Shown here: positions 45,949 through 55,692 of the stretch, piece by piece
Numbering within the stretch: position 1 is the first letter of the stretch
Layout: each line of letters starts with the position of its first letter
Origin: Pseudoruegeria sp. SHC-113
Lineage (GTDB): Bacteria; Pseudomonadota; Alphaproteobacteria; Rhodobacterales; Rhodobacteraceae
NCBI RefSeq assembly: GCF_025376885.1
Contig: NZ_JAHUBR010000001.1
Coordinates: 2,046,001-2,110,000 of the forward strand
Direction of reading: 5' to 3'
Length of the DNA stretch: 64,000 nucleotides
Program-made: the position numbers and the translations under genes
The notes under the pieces: model-generated
Database searches by the model: none
The model's input: only the letters and a program-made list of their open reading frames with translations
What the model was told of the DNA's origin: nothing

Positions 45949-47055
45949 CTAGTTCAGCAGCATCTTCGCTTCCGTCTCCTGCAGCGTCTTGCGTGCGGAT
46001 TGGTAGGCGACCATGCCTTCGTGGGTCTGAAGTTCAGGGAAAAGTTCAAAGATTTCATTACGCTGGGCGTTGCCCATGCCTTTGAGCGAATGATCGCCCG
46101 GCTGGAAGCTTTCCGTCCAGCTCCCGTTGGAGAGCACAACCTCGTGGTGATCGAACATGAAGTGGATATAGGCGGTGCCCGCGCTTTCCACCTGCGTGAT
46201 CGTCTTGTTGTTCACAAGGTGCTTGGCGGCCACGAGCACTTCGCGCTCATCGAAGTAAAGCGCCGTTTTGTCGTTGGAGACCAGAACCCGGTGGTTGGGC
46301 GACAGATACATGTCCTTTTCGGGCAGACCGTTGCCAAGCGCGCCGGCCTTCACGAGGATCGGCTGCAGGTAAGGGCTGGCGGCCAGATCCTGCCAGGAGA
46401 GCGGACGCCCCCCGATCCAGCGGATCTCCTGAATGCCGTTGTCGCGGGTGATAATCCGGTCCCCGGCTTTCAGCGTTTCAACGGCGCGCTCCCCGCGCGG
46501 CGTGGCGATCATGGTGCCCGGCGTGAAACACACCGTCACGCTTTCCGATTTCTTGGTGTCCATCGTGGCTTTCACCTTTCCCCTGGGATCGCGGTACTGC
46601 ACCACCGCTTCACCCGAACTGTCTTTACTCATCACTGCGCTAGGGCGCTCGGCCCGGCCCGCAAGCCCACGCGTCGCGTCGCGCTCGGACCCGGGAAACG
46701 CTTGGTCTTCGTCCATGCCGACCAGCAGCTCGCGCTTCGGCGTGGCATGAGCGGCCTTCGGCGCTTTCGGCTGGCTGTAACGCACATCCGTGACGGTGGC
46801 CCCGCCCGACAGCGTAATTTCCAACCTCTTCACCCCATCAGCGTTCAGCGCCACGCAGCTTTCGGTCCCTTCGGCCTCTCCCAAAACGCTTACCCTGCGC
46901 TGCAGTGCGCCGGATTCGGCGAACAGGCGGATCTCCGTACCTGGGCGGCTCACGTTGGCAAGGCAAACCTCTTCCACACGGGCCGCGCGCCCGAAGGACA
47001 TGATCTGCATTTCTTGCTCTGCGAGCGGGTTCAGCGCGGTCGTTTCCTCAGCCAT
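45949..47055 (-). CDS. Hint-domain (hedgehog/intein-type) protein
   Basis: 368 residues from the ATG at 47053-47055. Residues about 175-330 form a Hint domain: VCFTPGTMIATPRGERAVET (nucleophilic Cys with the GT-I-TP pattern), LKAGDRIITRDNGIQEIRWI, and the later LSPNHRVLV with block-type histidine. The N-terminal 170 residues are not recognised. Such proteins are frequent in Rhodobacteraceae. No asparagine splice motif is visible at the C-terminus, so protein splicing is unlikely. No signal peptide is seen. The function is unknown. Confidence 0.85.
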   Translation of the reverse strand: MAEETTALNPLAEQEMQIMSFGRAARVEEVCLANVSRPGTEIRLFAESGALQRRVSVLGEAEGTESCVALNADGVKRLEITLSGGATVTDVRYSQPKAPKAAHATPKRELLVGMDEDQAFPGSERDATRGLAGRAERPSAVMSKDSSGEAVVQYRDPRGKVKATMDTKKSESVTVCFTPGTMIATPRGERAVETLKAGDRIITRDNGIQEIRWIGGRPLSWQDLAASPYLQPILVKAGALGNGLPEKDMYLSPNHRVLVSNDKTALYFDEREVLVAAKHLVNNKTITQVESAGTAYIHFMFDHHEVVLSNGSWTESFQPGDHSLKGMGNAQRNEIFELFPELQTHEGMVAYQSARKTLQETEAKMLLN

Positions 47056-47790
47056 GGGGCCTCGTCTTTCCTTGCGCCTGCTGCAGGCAGGCACACCTTT
47101 CCAATTGCCGCTTGCCGGGGCAAACGGGGCTCACTCGAACTGCGCTCAAACGTTCTGGGGTTCTGGCCTCGAAATCCGGCACATAAGACCGGTACACGGG
47201 CTGATTTTTATGTCTTCCGCACCGCCGTGCGCCTGGCTTCGGGCCGGATACGCCGGGCGGTCCTGCACGACCTCATTGCCCGGATTGGCCTTCGAAACCC
47301 GCCGCACCCCGGTTCAGGGTCCCAGTAGGCATTTTCTTTGTACCTGCCAAGCCGACGCGGAAAAAGGAAAAAAGTGTTCGAAATGGGGCGCAATGGTGGC
47401 TGCAATTCACAAAAGCGTCCAAGCCGGATGCACTTTTAGGTTGCTGGTCGCGCACTTTGTTTCCGCTGCGAGAACAGTCAAATCTTAATCAAACGTTAGG
47501 AAAAGTTGAGGTTTCGCGGTCCTGATTGAGGACTTGCCTTGGAAAAGCGTGTTTCTCTTTGGGAACCAATGTCTAGGGCCTGAAAATTGTCCTGCTGCCA
47601 CGCCTCGCCACATTCTCGCCCTATTTCAACCTGCTCAATTCGTAAACAAAATCGTTCCGTGAAAGGGATTTGTTCCAAAGCACCCATGAAATCTCGAATC
47701 ATGGGCACTGATTGCAGGGCCAAGGCGTGGCCTGAACTGACATAGCGTCTGCGCGGGGTGCCCGACGCGGCAGCTTAGGCCCGGTTGCGC
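47056..47790. other. 735-base intergenic region, lower GC than its flanks
   Basis: No reading frame here has a ribosome site plus a believable protein. The part from about 47440 to 47720 is visibly more A/T-rich than neighbouring genes. It holds a CtrA-like motif at 47485-47499: TTAA, seven bases, TTAG. It probably contains the promoter of the Hint gene and the 3' region after the HlyU gene; an unannotated small RNA is possible but I see no clear promoter-terminator pair. Confidence 0.4.
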
Positions 47791-48060
47791 CTAGCCGAAG
47801 AGCCGCTCGCCCTGTTCGTCGATCACCTGCTTGGCCTTGGCGATGCTGACGCTTTCGGCTTGTTCGCGGTTGTCGAACACATCGGCGCGGATCACCGTGG
47901 CGCTCTTGCGCTGCCCGTCGATGGTTTTCTCGATGCGGGCTGAGAGGCGATATTTGCCGCCTTCCGCCTTGAGATCGGGGAAGATGTCAAAGCCCTTGTG
48001 CTCAACAGGCTTGGCTTCCGGCTTTGCACCTCCGCTGAAGAGTTTGGAGAACAGGGACAT
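47791..48060 (-). CDS. HlyU-family protein
   Basis: 89 residues from the ATG at 48058-48060 with AAGGAG six bases upstream. Matches the small HlyU family: SLFSKLFSGG at the start, then HKGFDIFPDLKAEGGKYRLS and the C-terminal AKAKQVIDEQGERLFG. The family is named after a Vibrio haemolysin activator but has no obvious DNA-binding fold, and its role in alphaproteobacteria is not established. The in-frame codons upstream are GC-rich noise. Confidence 0.82.
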   Translation of the reverse strand: MSLFSKLFSGGAKPEAKPVEHKGFDIFPDLKAEGGKYRLSARIEKTIDGQRKSATVIRADVFDNREQAESVSIAKAKQVIDEQGERLFG

Positions 48061-48184
48061 GGGCAGCTCCTTTCGCGCGATGTTCGGGCCATAAACTAGC
48101 CATGGCGGCAGCGGGGGGAAAGCAGGTTTTGCCGCCCCGCCCCGCCCTTGTCCTGCCCCTGCCCCGGCAACGATTTCGCGCCGC

Positions 48185-50071
48185 TTAGGCTTGCGGCAAA
48201 TTCCAGACCGAAACGGTGCTGCCGCCTTGCCGCATCTCATCAAGCGCAGCGGCGCTCGGCATGACCGTAGGCATGTCTGGGGGCGGAGCTATGGCAGAGG
48301 TTGGGCGCGCCAGCACCCAGCAGGCGAGCCCCCATGTGCCCGGCGTGAGCGTCGCCGTCAGCTGTGGCACCCAGCTGCGCGGCCAGAGCAGATGCGTGTT
48401 GGGCGTCGCGGCGAGCACGCGCGGCTTGCGTGCCACCGGCGTGCCAATGGGGGCCACCGCATCCCTGAGGATGGTGGTATCGCTGGGCGTGACGAACCCC
48501 GCCGCGTCGCTTGCGCCGATCCCGCCAAGCGGCGTGTTCTGTGCGGCGATGCGCGGCTGCGTGTCTCGCCGGGCGACGCCAAACCCGCCCTCAACGGTCT
48601 GCACATCGCGCGCTGTCACCACCCGGTGCAAGCGCAAATGCCACGGTGGGCGCGCCAGAAGCCATGTTTCGACCTCGACCTCGGGCATCGGCGACCAGCG
48701 GGAATACAGCCAGTCCGCCCCGATCCGCGCCGCGCTTTCCCGGCTGCGGATATGGGCTACCTCGCCGTCTTCGGAGAAGGCGAGCATGTTGTCATGGGGG
48801 CCTGTCGCGAAGCTGCGGGCATCGGCCTCGACGCTGAACGCATAGCGCGTGGAATAGGCGAATTTGTTGTATTTCTCAGCCGCTCTTCCGAAGTTCATCG
48901 GCTGCTGGCCACCGGCCAGAACGGTCACATCCCCTGCGTCTTCCCATTTGATCATCCCCGGCTGCGCCATGGAGACAACCGCTTCGCGGGGGGCAAACGG
49001 GCTTTCCTCCGTGGCCCAGAACGGGTGATCCTCGGGCAAGGCCAGCGGCGCGAAGGCTTTCATCGCCCAATAGGGCGAGCCGGGGGAATTGTAGCGCTCC
49101 CCCATCGCGGGCTGTGTGTAGCCATAGCCAATGGAGAGCACCCCGCTGCAATCCGTGATGTCCTGCTCTGCCCAATAGCGCAGGTTGCGCGCCCAGAAGC
49201 CGCGGATCTCGCCCCAGGGCAAGGCTTCTACGTCAGCGAAGGCCAGCGCGCCCCAGATCCCGGCATGGGCAAAACGATAGGTCAGCGAGCGGCCATAGGG
49301 CAGCGCGGCGCCATCGGCGGCAAACCAATGGGCGATCTGCGGCAGGCTTTCGCGGGCGCGCGCAGTGAAACGCTCCCGCCGCGCCGCATCCTCGCTGGGG
49401 CCGAGCTTGGCGTAGATCAGCCCGTAGAAATGCATGGCGAAAGGGATATAGTGATCGGCACGGCGATCCATGCCGTCGCGATACCAGCCCTCTCACATGG
49501 CGTAGCTTTCCAGCGCGTCCAGATCGGCGGCGATGATCGAGGCGTCATGCGCGATGCCGACGCGGGTCAGCCCAAGCGACACCATCACATGAAAGAAATG
49601 CCAGTTGTTGTCTGGCGGGGCGCAGGCGAGCGAGGCCAGCAGCCAGTCTGAAAGGCTCTTGCGCCCTTTCTCCGTCATCCCGTCCCAGAAGACCTCGGGC
49701 GCCAGCGCCAGCGCGTAGCCGATGGAGGCGCTTTCCACCATGCGCTGATCGCGATCCGTCACCGGCCCCCAGTATTCGGGGTGGTCCGGATTGGTGCCAT
49801 TTTCGATGCCTTCCACGAAATGCTCGATGCCCGCGAACTGGCCACCGCCCGCCAGCAGCGGCGCAAGGCCCCAGAGCGGGCGGACGAGCCCTTCCAGATG
49901 CGCGGCGGCGCTATCGAACCAGGCTTCCGAACTGCCAAGCTGCACGCGCGCCTTGCCCGGTGAGAAGGCCGACAGCAGGGGTTTTGTCAGATCCACAACC
50001 GCCTTCTGCGCATCGGCGCGGGTGCGGAACGGGTTGCCGTTCATCGGGTTAGGAATGGGGAAAAGGCTCAT
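48185..50071 (-). pseudogene. DUF2264 protein gene with an in-frame TGA
   Basis: The reading frame spans 629 codons but is cut by a TGA at 49493-49495 (codon 193). Reading continues in the same frame on the far side: before it LDALESYAM, after it EGWYRDGMDRRADHYIPFAM, and together these make the conserved DUF2264 block. The most likely cause is a point mutation or a sequence error; a downstream ATG at 49471 could restart translation. DUF2264 proteins have an alpha/alpha-barrel look and occur with polysaccharide-degradation genes. Overlaps the ABC ATPase gene by four bases and ends the transporter operon. Confidence 0.75.
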
Positions 50072-51771
50072 GCCGCGCCACCAGCCGCGATGAGCCGGCG
50101 CTTGCGCGGATCCGGCACCGGCACGGCGGAGATAAGCCGTTGCGTGTAAGGCTCCTGCGGGGCGTCGCAGATCTGCAGCGCGGTGCCCGTCTCTACGACG
50201 CGCCCCTTGTGCATCACCGCCACCCGATCACAGAAATAGCGCACGACGCCGATGTCATGGGCGATGAAGAGGATCGACAGGCCCAACTCGTCCCGGAGAT
50301 CCAGTAGCAGATCAAGGATCTGGGCGCGGATCGAGCCATCGAGCGCCGAAGTCGCCTCGTCCGCGATGATGATCTGCGGTTCCAGCGCGATGGCGCGGGC
50401 GATGCCGATGCGCTGCCGCTGACCGCCGGAAAAGGCGTGCGGGTAGCGCTCCATGATGCTTGTCGGCAGGCCCACGCGCTCCAGCAGATCGCCAACGCGC
50501 TTGCGCAGGGCCTCGCCCTTGGCGATGCCGTTCACCAGAAGCGGCTCGCCGATGATCTGCTCAATCGTCATGCGCGGGTTGAGCGAGCTGTAGGGATCCT
50601 GAAAGATCATCCGCATTTCGCGATAGACGGTGCGATCGTTGAAACTGGCCGATTTGGTCAGATCGACTGTCCGGCCGTCGCGCGTTTGATAGGTCGCGCT
50701 GCCGGATTGCGGCTGGAACCGGCCCATCAGAACCCGCGCCAGCGTTGTTTTGCCGGAGCCCGATTCCCCAACGATGCCAAGGATTTCGCCGCGATGGAGA
50801 TCGATCGACACCTCGTCCAGCGCCTTGATGCCGCCGCCCTTGCTGCGCCGCCCCGAGGCGAAGGTGAGGCTCAGATCGCGGGTCTGGATCAGGGCGTCTT
50901 GCCCGCCCTGCTGTTCGGGCCGCGCGTCGGCGTGGTTCAGGCCAAGCGCTGCGTTCAGCAGTTTGCGGGTGTAGGCATGCTGGGGCGCGTGGAAGATGCT
51001 GTCCACATCGCCGGTTTCCACCACCTGGCCATGCAGCATCACCACCACCTGATCGGCGATCTCGGCAACGACGCCCATGTCGTGGGTGATGAACATCATC
51101 GCCATCTGGCGGCTTTCCTGCAGGCTGTGCAGCAGCTTGAGGATCTCGGCCTGCGTCGTCACGTCGAGCGCGGTTGTCGGCTCATCGGCGATAAGGATGT
51201 CGGGCTCACAGCCCAGAGCCATGGCGATCATGGCCCGCTGACGCATACCGCCCGAATATTCGAACGGGTATTTGTCGACGGCCAGTTCCGGGTCTGTGAT
51301 CTGCACCGCGCGCAAGGCGTCGATGGCGATCTCGCGGGCCTGTGCCGCATCCACATCCTGATGCAGCAGGATCGCCTCGATGATCTGCTCGCCGATGGTA
51401 TGCACCGGGCTCAGGGACGACATCGGCTCCTGAAAAATCATCGCGATCCGCGCCCCGCGCACGGCGCGGATTTCCACGCCGTCCGGGTCGAGGCCGGAGA
51501 GCTCCAGCTTTTGCCCGGCCTCCAGATCGACAAGGTTGATCGCACCCGCACGGATCACCGCGGGCTCCACGATGTTCATCACCGCGCGCGCCGTGACGCT
51601 TTTACCGGAGCCGGATTCGCCGACGAAACAGGTCGTCTGGCCAAGGCGCAGATCGAAACTCACGTCCTGAATGGCGGGCACCGACCCGTGGCGGCTGGGG
51701 AAATCGACACTCAAGCCACGGACTTCCAGAACGGTTGCGCCGGCGCCCGGTTTTTCGGGGGTCACTGTCAT
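50068..51771 (-). CDS. Dipeptide/oligopeptide-type ABC transporter ATPase, two fused nucleotide-binding domains
   Basis: 567 residues holding two complete ABC domains, a DppD-like half (Walker A GESGSGKSVTARAV, signature YSGGMRQRAMIAMAL, Walker B ILIADEPTTALDVTT) and a DppF-like half (GESGSGKTTLARVL, FSGGQRQRIGIARAI, IIADEATSALD). In the second half Ala replaces Pro after DE, which is a known variant. GsiA-like fused ATPases serve peptide, glutathione or oligosaccharide importers. The gene context points to sugar oligomers here. Confidence 0.92.
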   Translation of the reverse strand: MTVTPEKPGAGATVLEVRGLSVDFPSRHGSVPAIQDVSFDLRLGQTTCFVGESGSGKSVTARAVMNIVEPAVIRAGAINLVDLEAGQKLELSGLDPDGVEIRAVRGARIAMIFQEPMSSLSPVHTIGEQIIEAILLHQDVDAAQAREIAIDALRAVQITDPELAVDKYPFEYSGGMRQRAMIAMALGCEPDILIADEPTTALDVTTQAEILKLLHSLQESRQMAMMFITHDMGVVAEIADQVVVMLHGQVVETGDVDSIFHAPQHAYTRKLLNAALGLNHADARPEQQGGQDALIQTRDLSLTFASGRRSKGGGIKALDEVSIDLHRGEILGIVGESGSGKTTLARVLMGRFQPQSGSATYQTRDGRTVDLTKSASFNDRTVYREMRMIFQDPYSSLNPRMTIEQIIGEPLLVNGIAKGEALRKRVGDLLERVGLPTSIMERYPHAFSGGQRQRIGIARAIALEPQIIIADEATSALDGSIRAQILDLLLDLRDELGLSILFIAHDIGVVRYFCDRVAVMHKGRVVETGTALQICDAPQEPYTQRLISAVPVPDPRKRRLIAAGGAA

Positions 51772-51781
51772 TGTCTCTACC

Positions 51782-52960
51782 TCAGTGCGAATAGGGATCG
51801 GCCGCGTCGCGCAGGCCGTCGCCGACGAAATTCATCGCCAGAACCGCGATCACGATGGCAAGGCCGGGCAGCAAGAGCCAAGGCGCGGTGGCGAGGGTGC
51901 GGATGTTCTGGGCCTCCTGCAACAGCACGCCCCAGGAAAACACCGGGGCCTGAAGCCCAAGCCCAAGGAAGGAGAGCGCGTTTTCGGCCAGGATCATCGC
52001 CGGAACCGCCAGCGAGGCCGCCGTGATGATGTGGCTGGTGAAAGAAGGCACCATGTGGCGCAGGATCACGCGCGTGGGCGAGCAGCCGTCATAGCGCGCG
52101 GCCACCACGTAATCCTCCCCCTTGAGCGCAAGGAAGCGCCCCCGCACCACGCGGGCCAGTTCCGTCCAGCCCAGAAGCGACAGGATCACCGTGATCGCGA
52201 AATAGACCTGCAGGGGCGACCAGCTGCTCGGCATCGCCGCCGCCAGCCCCATCCAGAGCGGGATCGTCGGCAGGGAGCGCAGGAATTCGATAACCCGCTG
52301 CACGGCTGCATCGAAGAGCCCGCCGTAGTAGCCGGCAAAGCCGCCGATGATGACGCCCAGAAACAGGCTCATGATGACACCGACAAGCCCCACCGAAAGC
52401 GAGATCCGCGTGCCATGGGCAAGGCGGGAGAAAACATCGCGCCCCAAGCGGTCGGCCCCGAAGAAGAACAGCGGCTTGCGGGGCTTCGCCGTGCCGACAA
52501 GATGGATGTCGGTGGGGATCAGACCAAAGAGCTTGTACTCCCAGCTGCGTTTGAAGAACTCCAGATAGATCTTGTCTGTGGTGTCGATCACGAAGACCCG
52601 GCGCAGCGCCTCGGGTTCGACCTCCACATCAAAGCCGTAGACGTAGGGCTTGATGCGCCAGCTGCCGTCGTCGGAGCGGTCGATCAGGTGCACAGCCTGC
52701 GGCGGCGCATAGGTGTAACGCGCCTGAACATTGTTCGGATCATGGGGGGAGATGAAATCGGCAAATACCGCCACGATCACGAAGAAGGCAAGGATCCAGA
52801 GGCTGATCACGGCGAGGCGGTGCTTGGCAAACCGGCGGCGGATGAGCTGCCACTGGCTTTCGGTGCCCGCCGTATGCCCGATGCGGGGATCCGTGCCGAT
52901 GGCGTCGATGTCGCTTTCGTCGGTGGCGTTGGGGTTTGCGGTCTGGGTGTCGGTCATCAC
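51782..52960 (-). CDS. ABC transporter permease, DppC/OppC type
   Basis: 392 residues. An N-terminal OppC_N segment (HRLAVISLWILAFFVIVAVF) is followed by an extra periplasmic domain of about 120 residues and then the BPD_transp_1 core with the EAA loop (ARYDGCSPTRVILRHMVPSF). The large insert (VDVEVEPEALRR, YLEFFKRSWEYKLFGL) occurs in some sugar-related oligopeptide-type permeases. Overlaps the partner permease by four bases. Confidence 0.91.
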   Translation of the reverse strand: MMTDTQTANPNATDESDIDAIGTDPRIGHTAGTESQWQLIRRRFAKHRLAVISLWILAFFVIVAVFADFISPHDPNNVQARYTYAPPQAVHLIDRSDDGSWRIKPYVYGFDVEVEPEALRRVFVIDTTDKIYLEFFKRSWEYKLFGLIPTDIHLVGTAKPRKPLFFFGADRLGRDVFSRLAHGTRISLSVGLVGVIMSLFLGVIIGGFAGYYGGLFDAAVQRVIEFLRSLPTIPLWMGLAAAMPSSWSPLQVYFAITVILSLLGWTELARVVRGRFLALKGEDYVVAARYDGCSPTRVILRHMVPSFTSHIITAASLAVPAMILAENALSFLGLGLQAPVFSWGVLLQEAQNIRTLATAPWLLLPGLAIVIAVLAMNFVGDGLRDAADPYSH

Positions 52961-53955
52961 TTCGCTCCCACCATGCCAAGCCGGATGCGCGGATCGATCC
53001 AGGCCAGTAAGAGGTCAAAAATCAGGGTGCCAATCAGGGTGAGCAGCCCAATGAACAGGATCACGGCGCCCGCGAGATACATGTCCTGGCTCAGGAGCGA
53101 GCGCAGCAGGATGGGCGACAGCGTCGGCAGGTTCAGCACGATGGCCGTCACGAAGGAGGAGGAAATCACCGTCGGCAGCACCCAGCCCACCGTGGACACG
53201 AGCGGGTTCATCGCCACGCGCACCGGGTAGCGCCAGATCACCCGGCGCTTGGGCAAGCCCTTGGCCCGCGCGGTGAGCACATAGGGTTTGTTCAGCTCGT
53301 CCAGCAGGTTGGCGCGCAGCACCCGGACAAGCTGGGCCGCGCCCGCTGTTGAGATCACGAGGATCGGCGCCCAGACATGGGCCGCGAAATCGAGGAAGCG
53401 CGCAACAGACCATCGCTCGTTCATGTATTCGGTGGAAAACAGCCCGGTGATGGTGATGCCGAACCAGTTGTAACAGATGTACATGAGCACCAGAGCGAAG
53501 AGGAAATTCGGGATCGCGAGGCCAAGGAAGCCGAGGATCGTGAAGGCGTAATCGCCGAAGGAATATTGGTTCACGGCGGAATAGACTCCGATCGGCACCG
53601 CAATCGCCCACATGAAGACAACCGCCGTCAGCTCAACGGCAAGCGAGATGCCGATCCGCTGCGAGAAGATCTCGCTCACGGGTTTCTGCAGTTCGAAACT
53701 GTAGCCCAGATTGCCCTGCAGCAGTTGCATCAGCCACGAGGCGTATTGCACCAGCACCGGGCTATCGAGCGCATAGCGCTGGCGCAGGATCTCGATGGCT
53801 TCCTGATCCACGGTTTCGCCGGAGGCCGAAAGGCTGGCGACATAGGATGTCACGAAGTCGCCGGGGGGCAGTTGGATCACGATGAAGACGACCACAGACA
53901 ATGCCAGCAACGTCAGGACCATCGTGACCAGTCGCCGCGCGATATACGTCCACAT
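52957..53955 (-). CDS. ABC transporter permease, DppB/OppB type
   Basis: 332 residues, six membrane helices. The N-terminal pattern (YIARRLVTMVLTLLALSVVV, IQLPPGDFV) and EAA loop (LTARAKGLPKRRVIWRYPVR) identify it. It forms the transporter channel with the downstream DppC-type permease. It lies 87 bases after the truncated binding-protein gene. Confidence 0.92.
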   Translation of the reverse strand: MWTYIARRLVTMVLTLLALSVVVFIVIQLPPGDFVTSYVASLSASGETVDQEAIEILRQRYALDSPVLVQYASWLMQLLQGNLGYSFELQKPVSEIFSQRIGISLAVELTAVVFMWAIAVPIGVYSAVNQYSFGDYAFTILGFLGLAIPNFLFALVLMYICYNWFGITITGLFSTEYMNERWSVARFLDFAAHVWAPILVISTAGAAQLVRVLRANLLDELNKPYVLTARAKGLPKRRVIWRYPVRVAMNPLVSTVGWVLPTVISSSFVTAIVLNLPTLSPILLRSLLSQDMYLAGAVILFIGLLTLIGTLIFDLLLAWIDPRIRLGMVGAK

Positions 53956-54042
53956 GTTCGCTCCTTTCCGCGATCAGGTTGGATGTGTTTGAAGGGGAAA
54001 ACCGGGGCGCGGATCGGGAGGGACGCGCGCCCCGGTGGTGCA

Positions 54043-55692
54043 TCACGGCTTGTAGAACAGCTGCGATGTTTGCATCGGGCCCGGTTGCGGATAGAGCCAG
54101 GTGTAGATCTGGCCGTCCGGCACGTTGCCCAGTTTCTTGTTGGCGACCATGTAGCCATCGGCCGGCAGCACGGTGCCCATCACGTAGAAATGGTCGGCCG
54201 CGATCTGCAGAACCTGGTCAAACAGCTCTTTCTGCTTGGCGGGATCGCCGGTTTTCGCGATGGAGTTGTACAGATCCATCTGCGCCTGGATGTCGGCCGG
54301 AGGGGCTTCTGCAAAGCTGCTGCCGGTGCCCATGTAGTGCTGCGCCCAGGCCTGTGCGAAAGCAGATTCGAGGTTGAAGGGCATGTAGAACCGCGGGTCC
54401 AGCATCGCGTCGTTCATGCCGCCATCGCCCCACCAGACATGCATGTCGTGCAGGTTATTCTGGATCTGCTCGTATACGAGGCTGCGCTCGGCGTTGCGGG
54501 CGTCCAGATCGATGCCGATCTCTTTCCAGTGCTCCGTGACCAACTGGGCGATGTCGCCGAACTCGGACTGATCTGAGGAGGCCAGAAGCTGGATGCGGAT
54601 CGGCTCCCCGTCAAAGCCAAGGCGGATGCCGTCAGAGTTCTTTTCCGACAGCCCGATCTGATCCAGCAGCGCGTTGGCGGCCTCGGGATCGTATTCGGTG
54701 AACTGCTTGGCCAGCTGCTCGTTGTAGTAAGGCGAGGTCGGGCGCGGCCCGGCCTGATGCGGCTCGCCCTGCCCGGCGTAGACAACGTCGATGATCTCTT
54801 CGCGGTCCATGCCCATCGAGAGCGCTTGGCGGAACTCTTTCATGCCGAAGAGCTTGCGCTTGCTCTCATCCGGGTGGGTGAGGTTGAGCTGCAGGATGGC
54901 GTTGTTCATCCGGGCGTCGACAGTGGATTTCAGCGTGTAGCCGCCTGCCTCCTGCCCGTCGAAGATCACCGGCTTGTTGGCCACGGTGGCGAAGTGACGG
55001 TTGGAGAAATCGATCTCGCCGTTCACCACCTTCAGCACGATATCCTCGACGCTTTCGGTCTGCACCATCTTAACATCGTTGATATAGGGCAGCTGCTGGC
55101 CTTCAGGGTCAACCTTGAAGAAATAGGGGTTGCGTTCCCATTCGATCAGCTGGTTCAGCCCATCGTAATTGGTGACCTGGCGCCATGCGAAGAGAAGCGG
55201 GCGCTTGGCATCCTGGAAGTTGAAGAAGCAGGTTTGTTCAATTGCCTGGCTCCAGTTATCGAAGCCACGTTCCTGCGCAACGGTATTCGCATCGGGATTG
55301 ATTTCCGGGAAGAGCGGGCCGCAGTAATGCTCTGCGGCATTAACGATGAAATTCCCTTCAACCGTAGCGATCCGTTGCAGAAACAGCCCGTTGGGCTCGG
55401 GGAAGCTGATCTTGAAAGTGGTCGCATCCACCACTTCACCAGTCGCCCCGCCAAGAGGAATGTTTGCTTTGCGGCCCGCGTAGTCGGGGCTGGTCATCAC
55501 TTTCAGCGCGAAGTCGAGATCCTCGGCGGTGAAGGGTTCCCCGTCGGACCACTTGTGGCCTTCGCGCAGGAAGAAGGTGAACTCCGTGGCGTCTTCATTG
55601 ACTTCAAAGCGCTCGGCCACGTTGGGCACCACTTCGGTCCAGTCGTAGTTGAAGGCGACAAGCGGCTGGTAGCCGATGGTGCGGCGGATCCA
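54043..55692 (-). pseudogene. 5'-truncated ABC transporter substrate-binding protein (SBP_bac_5)
   Basis: Family similarity runs from about 55692 (RRTIGYQPLVAFNYDWTEVV) leftward through VAERFEVNEDATEFTFFLRE, HKWSDGEPFTAEDLDF and MYNSIAKTGD-type C-terminal features to the stop at 54043. The signal peptide and first lobe segment, perhaps 60-90 residues, are missing. The frame closes at a TGA at 55738-55740 with no start codon before GTG 55632. A product from that GTG would lack export. The break coincides with the start of the opposite-strand GH88 remnant. Confidence 0.75.

Noticed and set aside
47496-47723. 75-codon minus-strand frame in the Hint-HlyU gap
   Set aside because: Start without ribosome site, A/T-rich codons, no family resemblance; its start region lies in likely regulatory DNA.
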